From positions 248,001-312,000 of the forward strand of contig NZ_QRDX01000001.1 in NCBI RefSeq assembly GCF_003386195.1: a stretch of 64,000 nucleotides of DNA, given 5' to 3'. This document shows, piece after piece, positions 43,449 to 52,610 of this stretch. Every line of letters begins with the position of its first letter. Within the stretch, counting starts at the first letter, position 1. Origin of the DNA: Seonamhaeicola aphaedonensis. GTDB lineage: Bacteria; Bacteroidota; Bacteroidia; Flavobacteriales; Flavobacteriaceae. A model generated the notes under the pieces. It saw nothing but the letters and a program-made list of their open reading frames with translations. It did not search any database and was not told where the DNA came from. The position numbers and the translations under genes were made by a program.

Positions 43449-44411
43449 TTAAGCAAGTTGTTTACCAACTTTAATGAGCAAATCGCGAGTGGCCTGTATG
43501 CCTGCTTCTTCTGAAATAGTTTTACCTTCAAACTCCACTCCTACAAAGCCCGTGTAACCTGAATCCTTTACCATTTTCATAACGCGCTTGTAATCAATTG
43601 TGGTTTCATTACCTTGATTATCAAACTCATATGATTTCGCACTAACTGCTTTTGCAAATGGTAATACTTCCTTCATTCCTTTGTATCTATCATAGGCTTC
43701 TAAACAATTCCTTTCTTCATCCTTTTTAATGCAAAAATTCCCAAAGTCTGGTAGAGTACCACAATTTTCATTCTTTATTTGAGAAAACACCCTTGACATC
43801 CACGCACCATTTGAAGAAAACCCACCATGATTTTCTACTAGAACATTAATATTTGACCCTCTGGCAAAATCGGAAAGTTGCGTTAAAGAATCAATCCCTG
43901 CTTTTGCAGCTTCTTCTTCATCAATACCTCCAGCCAAATTTACTCTAATTGCATGACAACCTAAAAAATGTGCTGCTTCAACCCATTTGTAATGATTTTC
44001 AATAGCTTTTAAACGTTTTTTAGTATCGGCATCTGCCAATGCGCCTTCTCCATCCACCATGATGAGCACACTTTTTTGGCCTTCGGCATCAGCTCTAGAA
44101 TTCATTTCTTTTAAATAGCTCATATCTTGTGCCTTATTCTTAAAGAAACTATTTACATATTCTATCCCTTCAAACCCAAAACTTCTTGATTTTGCTGCAA
44201 AGTCTAAATGATCAATTGCACCACTTTTGAGTGATCTATGGTAAGACCATTGTGCTAAAGACATCTTAAAAAACAATTCTTCTGAATTGTCTATTTCCTT
44301 AGTTTCATCAATTATTTTCTTTTCTTTTGAATTCTTACAAGCATAAAGTCCAAGTGCTGAAATTGCTATACCTGTTTGAGATGTTTTCAAAATAAAATCG
44401 CGACGTTTCAT
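43449..44411 (-). CDS. TAT-exported TIM-barrel isomerase-like protein (hydroxypyruvate isomerase-like)
   Basis: The start is set at the ATG at 44411 (320 aa), which directly begins the twin-arginine signal MKRRDFILKTSQTG; the signal ends in a lipobox-like GLYAC. An upstream extension is unlike a protein N-terminus. The barrel carries VLIMVDGEGAL, IRVNLAGGIDEEEAA, LVENHGGFSSNG, LPDFGNF and VGVEFEG, the metal sites of the AP-endonuclease-2 superfamily. Export by TAT places this step in the periplasm, with the GMC small subunit. First gene of the minus-strand arm. Confidence 0.82.
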   Translation of the reverse strand: MKRRDFILKTSQTGIAISALGLYACKNSKEKKIIDETKEIDNSEELFFKMSLAQWSYHRSLKSGAIDHLDFAAKSRSFGFEGIEYVNSFFKNKAQDMSYLKEMNSRADAEGQKSVLIMVDGEGALADADTKKRLKAIENHYKWVEAAHFLGCHAIRVNLAGGIDEEEAAKAGIDSLTQLSDFARGSNINVLVENHGGFSSNGAWMSRVFSQIKNENCGTLPDFGNFCIKKDEERNCLEAYDRYKGMKEVLPFAKAVSAKSYEFDNQGNETTIDYKRVMKMVKDSGYTGFVGVEFEGKTISEEAGIQATRDLLIKVGKQLA

Positions 44412-44511
44412 GTATTTTGTTAGTATATAAATTAATTTGAAGAAGTGTGAAGTTATAGAAATAAATGTCAACAGCTGTCTATTTTTATTCAGTGAAAAAA
44501 TTTAAACAACT

Positions 44512-45555
44512 TTAAATCTCAGGGTATGCACTTAACTTTTCACTCAATTGATACCTGCTTCTAAAGGCTTTTGGAGAGCACTTTTCATGTTTTTTAAATA
44601 CAGTAGAAAAGTATTGACTTGTAGTAAAACCACACATGTTAGCTACTTCTCCAACGGTTAAATGAGGATTATCTTTTAAAATATTTTTAGCCATTTCTAA
44701 ACGACGTATATTCAAATACCGCATAGGTGTTAAATTGGTTAATTGCTTACAATGGTGCGTAAAGCGCGTTAATCCAACTCCTGAAGATTTAGCCATTTCC
44801 TCAATGGTCCAGTTTTCAGATAAATTCTTATCTAGCTCTTTTAAAAAATATTGTACGCTCCTAGAACTATCAGTTAAAGACTCGTTAAGCACAATATTTT
44901 CGGTTTTTAACAGATCTAAAATTAGAATCAACAAATAATTTATTAACAACCTAATTCTAGAGGCATTACTTCCATTTTCATCTGTATTTACTGCTATATT
45001 TATACGCTTAAAACAATCTCGAACCCTTTGATTTGCCTTTAAAATTGATTGTTCATTATGCCTTAAAATAGTTGTTAATTGTAATAAATCATCATTTGTT
45101 AAAGTAATCCAATCTGGCCATACCCATTCTTGGTGGGGTCTACGAACACCCAAATCAATAATCACCCAATAAAATTTTCCCATACCAATATTGGGGTTCC
45201 CAACTTTATGAGCCTCCCACGGACGTGTGATGGTCAGGTGATTAGGAGTTAACAACACTTCTTTCCCTTCTTGAGCATATGGCATGGTACCTGATTCTAA
45301 AAAATGAAATTCTATACCCTCATTTCGATGCCAATCTAAACCCCAATCTTGTGGTTCATTGGCGTCCCAATAACCAATACTGTTCAAACCCAAAGTATTT
45401 TCATCTAATCGCTCCCCTGGATAAGTATGTCTAGCTAATGCCTTAAATTTCAGTTTCTTTCTGTTAAAGGCGTCAATTAACGGCAAACAAGTATCAGCAT
45501 GATACACCACACCGTTAGCTTCATAGGGTTCAATTTCATGTACGTTTACTTTCAC
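44512..45555 (-). CDS. AraC family transcriptional regulator
   Basis: 347 residues: an N-terminal cupin-like sensor domain (about 30-130) with GIEFHFLESGTMPYA and a C-terminal double helix-turn-helix (about 245-340) with TIEEMAKSSGVGLTRFTHHCK and VGEVANMCGFTTSQYFSTVFKKHEKCSPKAFR. Divergent from the GMC oxidoreductase genes. It probably senses a sugar or derivative and controls both arms of the locus; the ligand is unknown. Confidence 0.9.
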   Translation of the reverse strand: MKVNVHEIEPYEANGVVYHADTCLPLIDAFNRKKLKFKALARHTYPGERLDENTLGLNSIGYWDANEPQDWGLDWHRNEGIEFHFLESGTMPYAQEGKEVLLTPNHLTITRPWEAHKVGNPNIGMGKFYWVIIDLGVRRPHQEWVWPDWITLTNDDLLQLTTILRHNEQSILKANQRVRDCFKRINIAVNTDENGSNASRIRLLINYLLILILDLLKTENIVLNESLTDSSRSVQYFLKELDKNLSENWTIEEMAKSSGVGLTRFTHHCKQLTNLTPMRYLNIRRLEMAKNILKDNPHLTVGEVANMCGFTTSQYFSTVFKKHEKCSPKAFRSRYQLSEKLSAYPEI

Positions 45556-45613
45556 TGAAATATTTTAAACAATTAACCCATGCAAATTAACTATTTTTCC
45601 AAATATTATAAAG

Positions 45614-45644
45614 AACCTAAGAGTTTAATAATAATTCTTAGGTT
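45614..45644. promoter_or_regulatory. inverted repeat in the araC-GMC divergent region
   Basis: AACCTAAGA (45614-45622) and TCTTAGGTT (45636-45644) form a perfect 9-bp inverted repeat with 13 bases between. It lies in the 154-base region between the two divergent starts, so it is a candidate operator, or a weak hairpin. Confidence 0.4.
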
Positions 45645-45709
45645 TTAACATACATTTATCACGCATATATTAAAAAACGAACTCATTTTATTTTGAAAAA
45701 AAAGAATTC

Positions 45710-47419
45710 ATGAGCATTAAGGATATCATAAAAAAATCCGGTAAATATGATGCCATTGTCATTGGAACTGGTATATCAGGAGGGTGGGCTGCCAAGGAAT
45801 TATGCGAAAACGGACTTAAAACTTTAGTCTTAGAACGTGGTAGAATGGTTGAGCATGTTTTGGACTATCCCACCATGAATTTAGACCCTTGGGACATGGA
45901 ACTTAGAGGTGAACCAACTGCTAAACAAAAAGCAAGACAACATAAACAACATCGAGTGAGTTCTTTTTTAAAAAATGGTTCGTACCATTGGTTTGTAGAT
46001 GATATTGATCATCCTTATAATGAAGAAAAAAGATTTGATTGGATTCGGGGCTATCATGTAGGTGGAAGATCTATAACATGGGGAAAACAAAGCTACAGAC
46101 TTAGTGATTTAGATTTTGAAGCTAACAAAAAAGATGGTCATGGTGTTGATTGGCCTATAAGGTACAAAGATTTAGAACCTTGGTATAGTTATGTAGAACG
46201 TTATATAGGCGTTAGTGGAGAAGCATTGGGACTGCCTCAATTACCAGATAGTATTTTTGAACCACCTATGGAATTAAATTGTGTAGAGCAACACCTGAAA
46301 GAACAGATGGCACAAAATCATAGACGTGTTTTAACCATTGGAAGAGTTGCACACATTACAGGAGACCAACCACATGAAGGTAGAGGCAAATGCCAATTTA
46401 GAAATAGATGTAGGAGAGGCTGTCCCTATGGAAGCTATTTTAGCAGCAACGCTTCCACATTACCTGCTGCCCAACGTAGTGGCAACATGACCCTTAGACC
46501 ACATTCAATTGCCTATGAAATAGTTTATAATGATAATTTAAAAAAAGCTACAGGTGTTAGAATTATTGATGCCAAAACTAAGGAAAAACTTGAGTTTGAT
46601 GCAGACATCATTTTTTGTTGTGCCTCTGCTATTGCATCAACTTCCATATTAATGCAATCTAAATCAGAAAGATTTCCAAATGGCCTTGGAAATGATTCTG
46701 GAGAATTAGGACACAACCTCATGGATCATCACGTAGGTTCTGGAGCATCAGGAACCATTGATGGTTATAGTAACAAGTATTATAAAGGAAGACGACCAAA
46801 TGGCATTTACATTCCTCGTTTTAGAAATCTTGGAGATAAAGAAACTAAACAAAAATCATTTTTAAGAGGCTATGGTTATCAAGGAGGCGCCGGCAGACAC
46901 GGCATTACAGAACACATAAAAGAGTTAGGATATGGAGCTGAGTTTAAAGAAGAAATATTAAAACCTGGTTCTTGGCGGATGCATCTTGGCGGTTTTGGAG
47001 AATGCTTACCTTACCATGACAATAAAATGACGTTGAATTATAATAAACTAGATCAATGGGGATTACCAACCGTTACCTTTAATGCTGAATGGAAAGAGAA
47101 TGAACTTAATATGCGTAAAGATATTGTTGAACAGGCAGTAGATATGTTAACAAAGGCTGGATTTAAAAATATTGAGCCTTTTGATCGACCTGTCGCACCT
47201 GGAGTGGCAATACATGAGATGGGAACTGCCAGAATGGGAAGGAACCCAGAAACATCAATTTTGAACGAGTATAATCAGATTCATAGTGTTCAAAATGTAT
47301 TTGTTACAGACGGTGCATGTATGACCTCAGCGGGGTGTCAAAATCCGTCTTTAACCTACATGGCTATTACCGCTAGAGCAGCTAATTATGCAGCCAAAGT
47401 ATTTAAAACAAAACTATAA
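45710..47419 (+). CDS. GMC family oxidoreductase (first copy)
   Basis: 569 residues. FAD-binding GTGISG (19-24) is followed by WAAKELCENGLKTLVLERG. The later blocks are GRSITWGKQSYR, CRRGCPYGSYFSSNASTLPAA, HEMGTARMG and GACMTSAGCQNPSLTYMA. GMC flavoproteins oxidise sugar hydroxyls; with a gluconate-dehydrogenase subunit 3 partner they form periplasmic dehydrogenases. It has no signal of its own and likely travels with the TAT-exported small subunit. A close paralogue follows after 19 bases. Confidence 0.87.
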   Translation: MSIKDIIKKSGKYDAIVIGTGISGGWAAKELCENGLKTLVLERGRMVEHVLDYPTMNLDPWDMELRGEPTAKQKARQHKQHRVSSFLKNGSYHWFVDDIDHPYNEEKRFDWIRGYHVGGRSITWGKQSYRLSDLDFEANKKDGHGVDWPIRYKDLEPWYSYVERYIGVSGEALGLPQLPDSIFEPPMELNCVEQHLKEQMAQNHRRVLTIGRVAHITGDQPHEGRGKCQFRNRCRRGCPYGSYFSSNASTLPAAQRSGNMTLRPHSIAYEIVYNDNLKKATGVRIIDAKTKEKLEFDADIIFCCASAIASTSILMQSKSERFPNGLGNDSGELGHNLMDHHVGSGASGTIDGYSNKYYKGRRPNGIYIPRFRNLGDKETKQKSFLRGYGYQGGAGRHGITEHIKELGYGAEFKEEILKPGSWRMHLGGFGECLPYHDNKMTLNYNKLDQWGLPTVTFNAEWKENELNMRKDIVEQAVDMLTKAGFKNIEPFDRPVAPGVAIHEMGTARMGRNPETSILNEYNQIHSVQNVFVTDGACMTSAGCQNPSLTYMAITARAANYAAKVFKTKL

Positions 47420-47438
47420 TGAAAAGAGTTAGGAAATA

Positions 47439-49124
47439 ATGGAAAAATATGATGCTATTGTCATTGGAACAGGAATTACTGGAGGATGGGCCGCCAAGGA
47501 ATTATGTGAGGGTGGATTAAAGACCTTGGTTCTTGAACGTGGCAGAATGGTAGAACACATAAAGGACTATCCAACCATGAATTTAGACCCATGGGACATG
47601 GAGCTCAGAGGAGAACCTACACCCGAAGAACTTTCTCAACAGTACAAGCAAGCTAGAACTGGTTACATTGTAAAAAAAGATTCCAGACATTGGTTTGTAA
47701 ATGATTTTGAACATCCTTACAATGAGAAAAAAAGATTCGATTGGCTAAGAGGATATCATGTTGGGGGTCGTTCTATCATGTGGGGTAGACAATCTTATAG
47801 ATTAAGTGATTTAGATTTTGAAGCTAATATAAAAGATGGATATGGTGTAGATTGGCCTATTCGTTACAAAGACATCGAGCCTTGGTATAGTTATGTGGAA
47901 CGTTTTGTTGGAATAAGTGGTGAAGCACTCGGCTTACCTCATCTGCCAGACAGTGTTTTTGAACCACCTATGGAACTCAACTGTGTAGAAGAACATCTTA
48001 AAACAGAAATGGCAAAAAACCAAGGACGTGTTCTAACCATTGGAAGAGTTGCCAATGATACAGGAAATACTCCAAGGGAAGGGCGTGGTAAATGCCAATT
48101 CAGGGCTAGGTGTAGACGAGGCTGCCCTTATGGCGGTTATTTTAGCAGTAATGCCTCAACACTTCCGGCAGCAGCACGGACCGGAAATATGACTTTAAGG
48201 CCAAATTCAATTGCCTATGAAATTGTTTATGATGACACTTTAAAAAAAGCTATAGGAGTAAAAATTATAGATACTGAAACCAAGGAAAAAATAGAATTTG
48301 AAGCAGATATTATTTTTTGTTGTGCCTCTGCGATGGCATCCGCATCAATCTTAATGCAATCTAAATCAACTAGATTTCCAAACGGTTTAGGCAATGATTC
48401 TGGAGAATTAGGACATAATATTATGGATCATCATTTGGGCTCAGGAGCTTCTGGAACAATTGATGGTTTTGATGATAAATATTATAAAGGAAGAAGACCC
48501 AATGGTATTTACATTCCTCGTTTTCGAAACTTAGGAGACAAGGCCAGTGAACAAAAATCGTTTTTAAGAGGTTATGGTTACCAAGGGGGCGCTGGAAGAC
48601 GTGGTATTTTTGAGCATGTAGCAGAATTAGGTTACGGAGCAGAATTTAAAGAAAAATTACTAGAACCTGGACCATGGCGCATGGGGCTTGGTGGCTTTGG
48701 AGAATGCTTACCATACCACGACAATAAAATGACTTTAGATTATGAAAAATTAGATCAATGGGGATTACCAACCATTACTTTTGATGCAGAATGGAAAGAG
48801 AATGAACTTAACATGCGAAAAGACATCATTGAGCAAGCTGTTGAGATGTTAGATAAAGCTGGATTTAAAAATATAAACACGTTTGACAGACCTGCAGCCC
48901 CAGGTATAGGTATTCATGAAATGGGTACAGCAAGAATGGGAAGAGACCCTAAAACATCTGTACTAAACAAATATAATCAAATTCATAGCGTTCCAAATGT
49001 GTATGTGACTGATGGCGCTTGTATGACCTCAGCAGGGTGCCAGAATCCATCTTTAACCTACATGGCACTAACCGCCCGAGCTGCAAACCATGCCGTTAAA
49101 CAATTTAAAACAAAAAATTCATGA
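47439..49124 (+). CDS. GMC family oxidoreductase (second copy)
   Basis: 561 residues, co-linear with the first copy over its whole length and, by eye, roughly four fifths identical. It begins at the FAD fold (GTGITG, 10-15) and so lacks the eight or nine residue N-terminal extension of the first copy. Conserved blocks are the same (CRRGCPYGGYFSSNASTLPAA, HEMGTARMG, AGCQNPSLTYMA). A tandem duplication; divergence is mostly in surface loops, and different substrate range is possible. Its stop overlaps the small-subunit start by 4 bases. Confidence 0.87.
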   Translation: MEKYDAIVIGTGITGGWAAKELCEGGLKTLVLERGRMVEHIKDYPTMNLDPWDMELRGEPTPEELSQQYKQARTGYIVKKDSRHWFVNDFEHPYNEKKRFDWLRGYHVGGRSIMWGRQSYRLSDLDFEANIKDGYGVDWPIRYKDIEPWYSYVERFVGISGEALGLPHLPDSVFEPPMELNCVEEHLKTEMAKNQGRVLTIGRVANDTGNTPREGRGKCQFRARCRRGCPYGGYFSSNASTLPAAARTGNMTLRPNSIAYEIVYDDTLKKAIGVKIIDTETKEKIEFEADIIFCCASAMASASILMQSKSTRFPNGLGNDSGELGHNIMDHHLGSGASGTIDGFDDKYYKGRRPNGIYIPRFRNLGDKASEQKSFLRGYGYQGGAGRRGIFEHVAELGYGAEFKEKLLEPGPWRMGLGGFGECLPYHDNKMTLDYEKLDQWGLPTITFDAEWKENELNMRKDIIEQAVEMLDKAGFKNINTFDRPAAPGIGIHEMGTARMGRDPKTSVLNKYNQIHSVPNVYVTDGACMTSAGCQNPSLTYMALTARAANHAVKQFKTKNS

Positions 49125-49708
49125 AACGTAGAGAAGCATTAAAAAATATTGGATTAACAATTGGCTATTCTGCTATTGCACCAAGTGCTTTAAGCATATT
49201 ACAAAGTTGTACTACTGAAAAAGAAAAATGGGTTCCACTTTTCTTTACTCAAGAAGAAGGTTTAGTGATGACCAAATTGGTAGATTTAATTTTACCAAAA
49301 ACTGAAGCTACGCCTGGAGCCTTAGATGTTAATGTTCCCGAATTTTTAGACTTATATGCCTCTAAAGCTTACGACACTGAAGCTAAAGAAAAATACAGCA
49401 AAGGCATAAAGAGCATCATAGAAGCACTAGCCATTCCTGAATCTGGAGCGCAATATTTAAAAACCGAAGACTATACTAACTTGTTAGACAAATATTTAAG
49501 GCCCACTAATGAAGAAGAAATCTTATATAAACAAGAAAAGAACCTTGTCTACGAATCTCTTTTAAATTTAAGAGATCAAGCTGTTTGGGCTTATAAAACT
49601 AGTAAAACAATAGGAGAAGAAGTATTAGCTTATGACCCTATACCAACTGTTCAAAAAGGGTGTATTCCAATTGAAGAAGCTACAGGAGGAAAAGCTTGGT
49701 CATTATAA
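49121..49708 (+). CDS. gluconate 2-dehydrogenase subunit 3 family protein
   Basis: 195 residues with a twin-arginine signal (MKRREALKNIGLTIGYSAIA) and a lipobox-like QSC. The body matches the subunit 3 family: FFTQEEGLVMTKLVDLILP, TPGALDVNVPEFLDLYA and the conserved C-terminal GCIPIEEATGGKAWSL. It overlaps the GMC gene by 4 bases, fixing the partnership. TAT export of a folded complex would carry the GMC subunit with it. Confidence 0.88.
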   Translation: MKRREALKNIGLTIGYSAIAPSALSILQSCTTEKEKWVPLFFTQEEGLVMTKLVDLILPKTEATPGALDVNVPEFLDLYASKAYDTEAKEKYSKGIKSIIEALAIPESGAQYLKTEDYTNLLDKYLRPTNEEEILYKQEKNLVYESLLNLRDQAVWAYKTSKTIGEEVLAYDPIPTVQKGCIPIEEATGGKAWSL

Positions 49709-49737
49709 AACATTTGAACTTTAAACAAACCATATAT

Positions 49738-50535
49738 ATGAAATCTAATTTAATCAAAATTATATGTATTCTATTGATATTTTCATTTACACTTTCATGT
49801 AAAAAAAAACCAGAAAACCCGAATACTAAAACTGAATGGAAATCAATTTTTAATGGTAAGGATTTAGAAGGATGGACGCCAAAAATAATGGGGTTTGAGT
49901 ATGGGAATAATTACAAAAACACCTTTATTGTTGAAGATGGCTTGTTGAAGGTATCTTATAAAGCTTATGATTCCTTTAATAATGCCTTTGGCCACTTATT
50001 TTACAAAACACCATATAGTAATTACAGGTTTAAAATGGATTATCGCTTTTTAGGAGAACAAGTTGCAGGTGGAAAAGCTTGGGCTCTAAGAAATAGTGGT
50101 ATTATGATTCATTGTGAAGACCCAAAAGGCATGGAGCTAAACCAAAATTTCCCTGTTTGTATAGAAGTACAATTACTTGGGGGTAATGGTATAGATGAAC
50201 GCTCTACAGGAAATTTATGTACCCCTGGTACAAATGTATTTTATAACGACACTTTGGTGACACAGCATATTATAAAATCTTCTTCAAAAACCTATCATGG
50301 TGACCAATGGGTAAATGTAGAAATTGAAGTGAGAAACGACTCCATTATAAAGCATTTCATAAATGGAGAAGAAGTATTAGCATATAACAAACCTCATATT
50401 GGAGGCGGAGCGGTAAACACTGGTGATAAATGGAGCCCTAAAGAAAATGAACCATTAAAAAGCGGCTATATTTCATTGCAAAGTGAAAGTCACCCTGTAG
50501 AATTTAAGAATATTAAATTAATGGAATTAAAATAA
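49738..50535 (+). CDS. DUF1080 lipoprotein (3-keto-glycoside hydrolase/lyase-like), second copy
   Basis: The start is set at the ATG at 49738 (265 aa), which gives a proper lipoprotein signal (IICILLIFSFTLSC); a frame from 49696 overlaps the previous gene. The DUF1080 fold shows IFNGKDLEGWTPKI, LRNSGIMIHCEDPKG, EVQLLGGNG and GYISLQSESHPVEFKNIKL. It is the last gene of the plus arm and is followed by a strong terminator. It probably acts on the keto-sugar made by the GMC enzymes. Confidence 0.85.
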   Translation: MKSNLIKIICILLIFSFTLSCKKKPENPNTKTEWKSIFNGKDLEGWTPKIMGFEYGNNYKNTFIVEDGLLKVSYKAYDSFNNAFGHLFYKTPYSNYRFKMDYRFLGEQVAGGKAWALRNSGIMIHCEDPKGMELNQNFPVCIEVQLLGGNGIDERSTGNLCTPGTNVFYNDTLVTQHIIKSSSKTYHGDQWVNVEIEVRNDSIIKHFINGEEVLAYNKPHIGGGAVNTGDKWSPKENEPLKSGYISLQSESHPVEFKNIKLMELK

Positions 50536-50539
50536 AATA

Positions 50540-50577
50540 CGCTCAGTTTAACTTTAAACTGAGCGCATAATTTTTTA
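50540..50577. terminator. Rho-independent terminator between the convergent DUF1080 and azurin genes
   Basis: CGCTCAGTTTA (50540-50550) pairs perfectly with TAAACTGAGCG (50555-50565) around ACTT, followed by ATAATTTTTTA on the plus strand. 11 bp stem. Confidence 0.8.
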
Positions 50578-50592
50578 AATATTTATATACTT

Positions 50593-51108
50593 TTACTCCA
50601 CAATAAACTTCCCTTTCATTAAAGCATAATGCCCTGGGAAACTACAAATAAAATCATAAGCCCCAGAAGCAGGAGCAACAAATTCAATTGAGGTGATTTG
50701 CCCACCACCTATAGTTTTAGTAAATGCAATAATGTCTTGTGAATTAACAGGAATATAATTGTTATCTCTTGCTAATGCTGCTTTACCAGCAAAAGTTGTA
50801 ATATCTACACCTTTTTTTAGTATCACTACATTATGCCCCATAACATGAACATCCATTTTTCCTTTGTGTCGCAAGGTTAGTTTTACTTTCTGACCTGACT
50901 TTGCTTTAATTTCAGTTTTATCAAATTTCATTAAATCATCTCCCACTAAAACGATATTAGCCACATTAGGGTCGTCTGTCTCTTTCTCTGAGGTTGTTGA
51001 TTTACTTTCATATGAAAAATTTTCTTTATCTTTTTTGTTTTCACCTCCGCAGCTAACTAAAAGTGAAACTGCGATAAATAATGTAAATACGCCTTTAACT
51101 ATTCTCAT
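50593..51108 (-). CDS. azurin-type blue copper lipoprotein
   Basis: 171 residues. Lipobox LVSC (C20) then a Ser/Lys/Glu linker, then a cupredoxin domain. Type 1 copper ligands are H92 (GHN), C155 (FICSFPGH), H160 and M164 (ALMKG). This is the azurin arrangement. A periplasmic membrane-anchored electron carrier, perhaps for cytochrome c peroxidase or oxidase partners. It stands alone, convergent to the sugar-oxidation operon, and 43 bases after ilvA. Confidence 0.9.
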   Translation of the reverse strand: MRIVKGVFTLFIAVSLLVSCGGENKKDKENFSYESKSTTSEKETDDPNVANIVLVGDDLMKFDKTEIKAKSGQKVKLTLRHKGKMDVHVMGHNVVILKKGVDITTFAGKAALARDNNYIPVNSQDIIAFTKTIGGGQITSIEFVAPASGAYDFICSFPGHYALMKGKFIVE

Positions 51109-51151
51109 TTTGTTTTAAATGTTTAATACTTTTTTCTAAAGGTTGCCTAAA

Positions 51152-52402
51152 TTAAACTAAAAATTGAAATAAATCTGGCTTATCATTTAGATAATCACCA
51201 TAAAAATTATGTTTTTTCATTTTTTCAATTAGCGGCTCAAGATCTTCAGAAGACTTTAATTGTATTCCAACAACTGCCGTACCATTTTCTCGGTTGGTTT
51301 TTTTTGCATATTCAAAATAAGTAATATCGTCATCTTTACCCAAAATATCAACCACAAACTCTTTTAAGGCACCAGCACGTTGCGGAAATTTAACAATAAA
51401 ATAGTGCTTCAAATTTGCATAGAGTAAAGCACGTTCCTGTATTTCTGAGGTTCTTGTTATATCATTATTACTTCCACTTATTAAGCAAACTATATTTTTA
51501 TTTTTAATCTTTTCAGCATAAAAATCTAGTGCAGCAATACTTAAAGCACCTGCTGGCTCAACTACAATGGCATCTTTATTATATAGCTCTAAAATAGTTT
51601 CACAAATCTTCCCCTCTGGAACAGTAATCATATCATCTAAATTCTGTTGGCATATGGGAAAGGTTAAATCACCTACACGCTTCACAGCGGCTCCATCAAC
51701 AAACTTTTCGATGTGCTTAAGCTCAGTGTTTTTTTTATTCTTTATTGAAACAGTCATGGATGGAGCTCCTTCAGGCTCTACACCTATAATTTTTGTATTT
51801 GGAGATAAAACTTTGAAAACTGACGATAACCCAGCAGCCAAACCACCTCCACCTACAGGAATAAAAATATAGTCAATGGGTTCTTTGGCTTGTTTAATTA
51901 TTTCTAACCCAATAGTTGCTTGTCCTTCAATAACCTTTTTATCATCAAAAGGGTGTATAAAAATTTTGCCCGTTTCGTTTCCTTCTAAAACAGTTGCATA
52001 ATACGCATCATCAAAAGTGTCTCCCACTAATTTTATTTCAATAAACCCCCCACCAAACATTTTTACTTGTTCTATCTTTTGGTTAGGGGTTGGTGTTGGC
52101 ATATAAATAGTTCCTTTTATTTCTAGCAACTTACATGATAAAGCTACTCCTTGTGCATGATTCCCTGCACTGGCACAAACAACCCCATTTTTAGCTTCGG
52201 TTTCAGACAAAGAACTTATTTTATTATAAGCTCCTCTTATTTTGTATGAACGGACCTGCTGTAGATCTTCCCTTTTAAAATAAATATTAGCATTATACTT
52301 ATTGGAATATCTTAATCCATAGCTTAATGGTGTGACTGCCGATACATTTTTGATAGTTTCTGCAGCCTCTCTAACATCATTTATATCTGGAAAGTAAGTC
52401 AT
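51152..52402 (-). CDS. ilvA: threonine ammonia-lyase
   Basis: Deaminates threonine to 2-oxobutanoate for isoleucine synthesis. 416 residues: PLP lysine K54 in SYKIRGAYN, VCASAGNHAQGVA, and the glycine loop PVGGGGLAAG. A single C-terminal ACT-like regulatory segment (FPQRAGALKEFVVDIL onward) suggests isoleucine feedback, as in the shorter biosynthetic enzymes. It is the last gene of the ilv set but separated from ilvC by 208 bases that include a terminator. Confidence 0.93.
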   Translation of the reverse strand: MTYFPDINDVREAAETIKNVSAVTPLSYGLRYSNKYNANIYFKREDLQQVRSYKIRGAYNKISSLSETEAKNGVVCASAGNHAQGVALSCKLLEIKGTIYMPTPTPNQKIEQVKMFGGGFIEIKLVGDTFDDAYYATVLEGNETGKIFIHPFDDKKVIEGQATIGLEIIKQAKEPIDYIFIPVGGGGLAAGLSSVFKVLSPNTKIIGVEPEGAPSMTVSIKNKKNTELKHIEKFVDGAAVKRVGDLTFPICQQNLDDMITVPEGKICETILELYNKDAIVVEPAGALSIAALDFYAEKIKNKNIVCLISGSNNDITRTSEIQERALLYANLKHYFIVKFPQRAGALKEFVVDILGKDDDITYFEYAKKTNRENGTAVVGIQLKSSEDLEPLIEKMKKHNFYGDYLNDKPDLFQFLV

Positions 52403-52493
52403 GTTACCTCTAAAGTTATTCTTCTGTGAAATTGAAAACTAATTATTATGCAATTTAAGTATTTGCATTTTCATAAAATGGAATAAAAAACAA

Positions 52494-52526
52494 AAAACCT
52501 CATAGGTCTTATAACTATGAGGTTTT
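52494..52526. terminator. perfect hairpin between ilvC and ilvA (intra-operon terminator or attenuator)
   Basis: AAAACCTCATAG (52494-52505) pairs perfectly with CTATGAGGTTTT (52515-52526), loop GTCTTATAA. On the minus strand it is followed by a T-rich run (TTGTTTTTT), so it can terminate transcripts leaving ilvC before ilvA. Confidence 0.75.
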
Positions 52527-52610
52527 AATATTTAGCTTCCCATTTTCCTGAGAATGACAATTTCAAAGAAACCCTCAACCTAAAACGCAGAGGATTTTTT
52601 AAATTTATTC

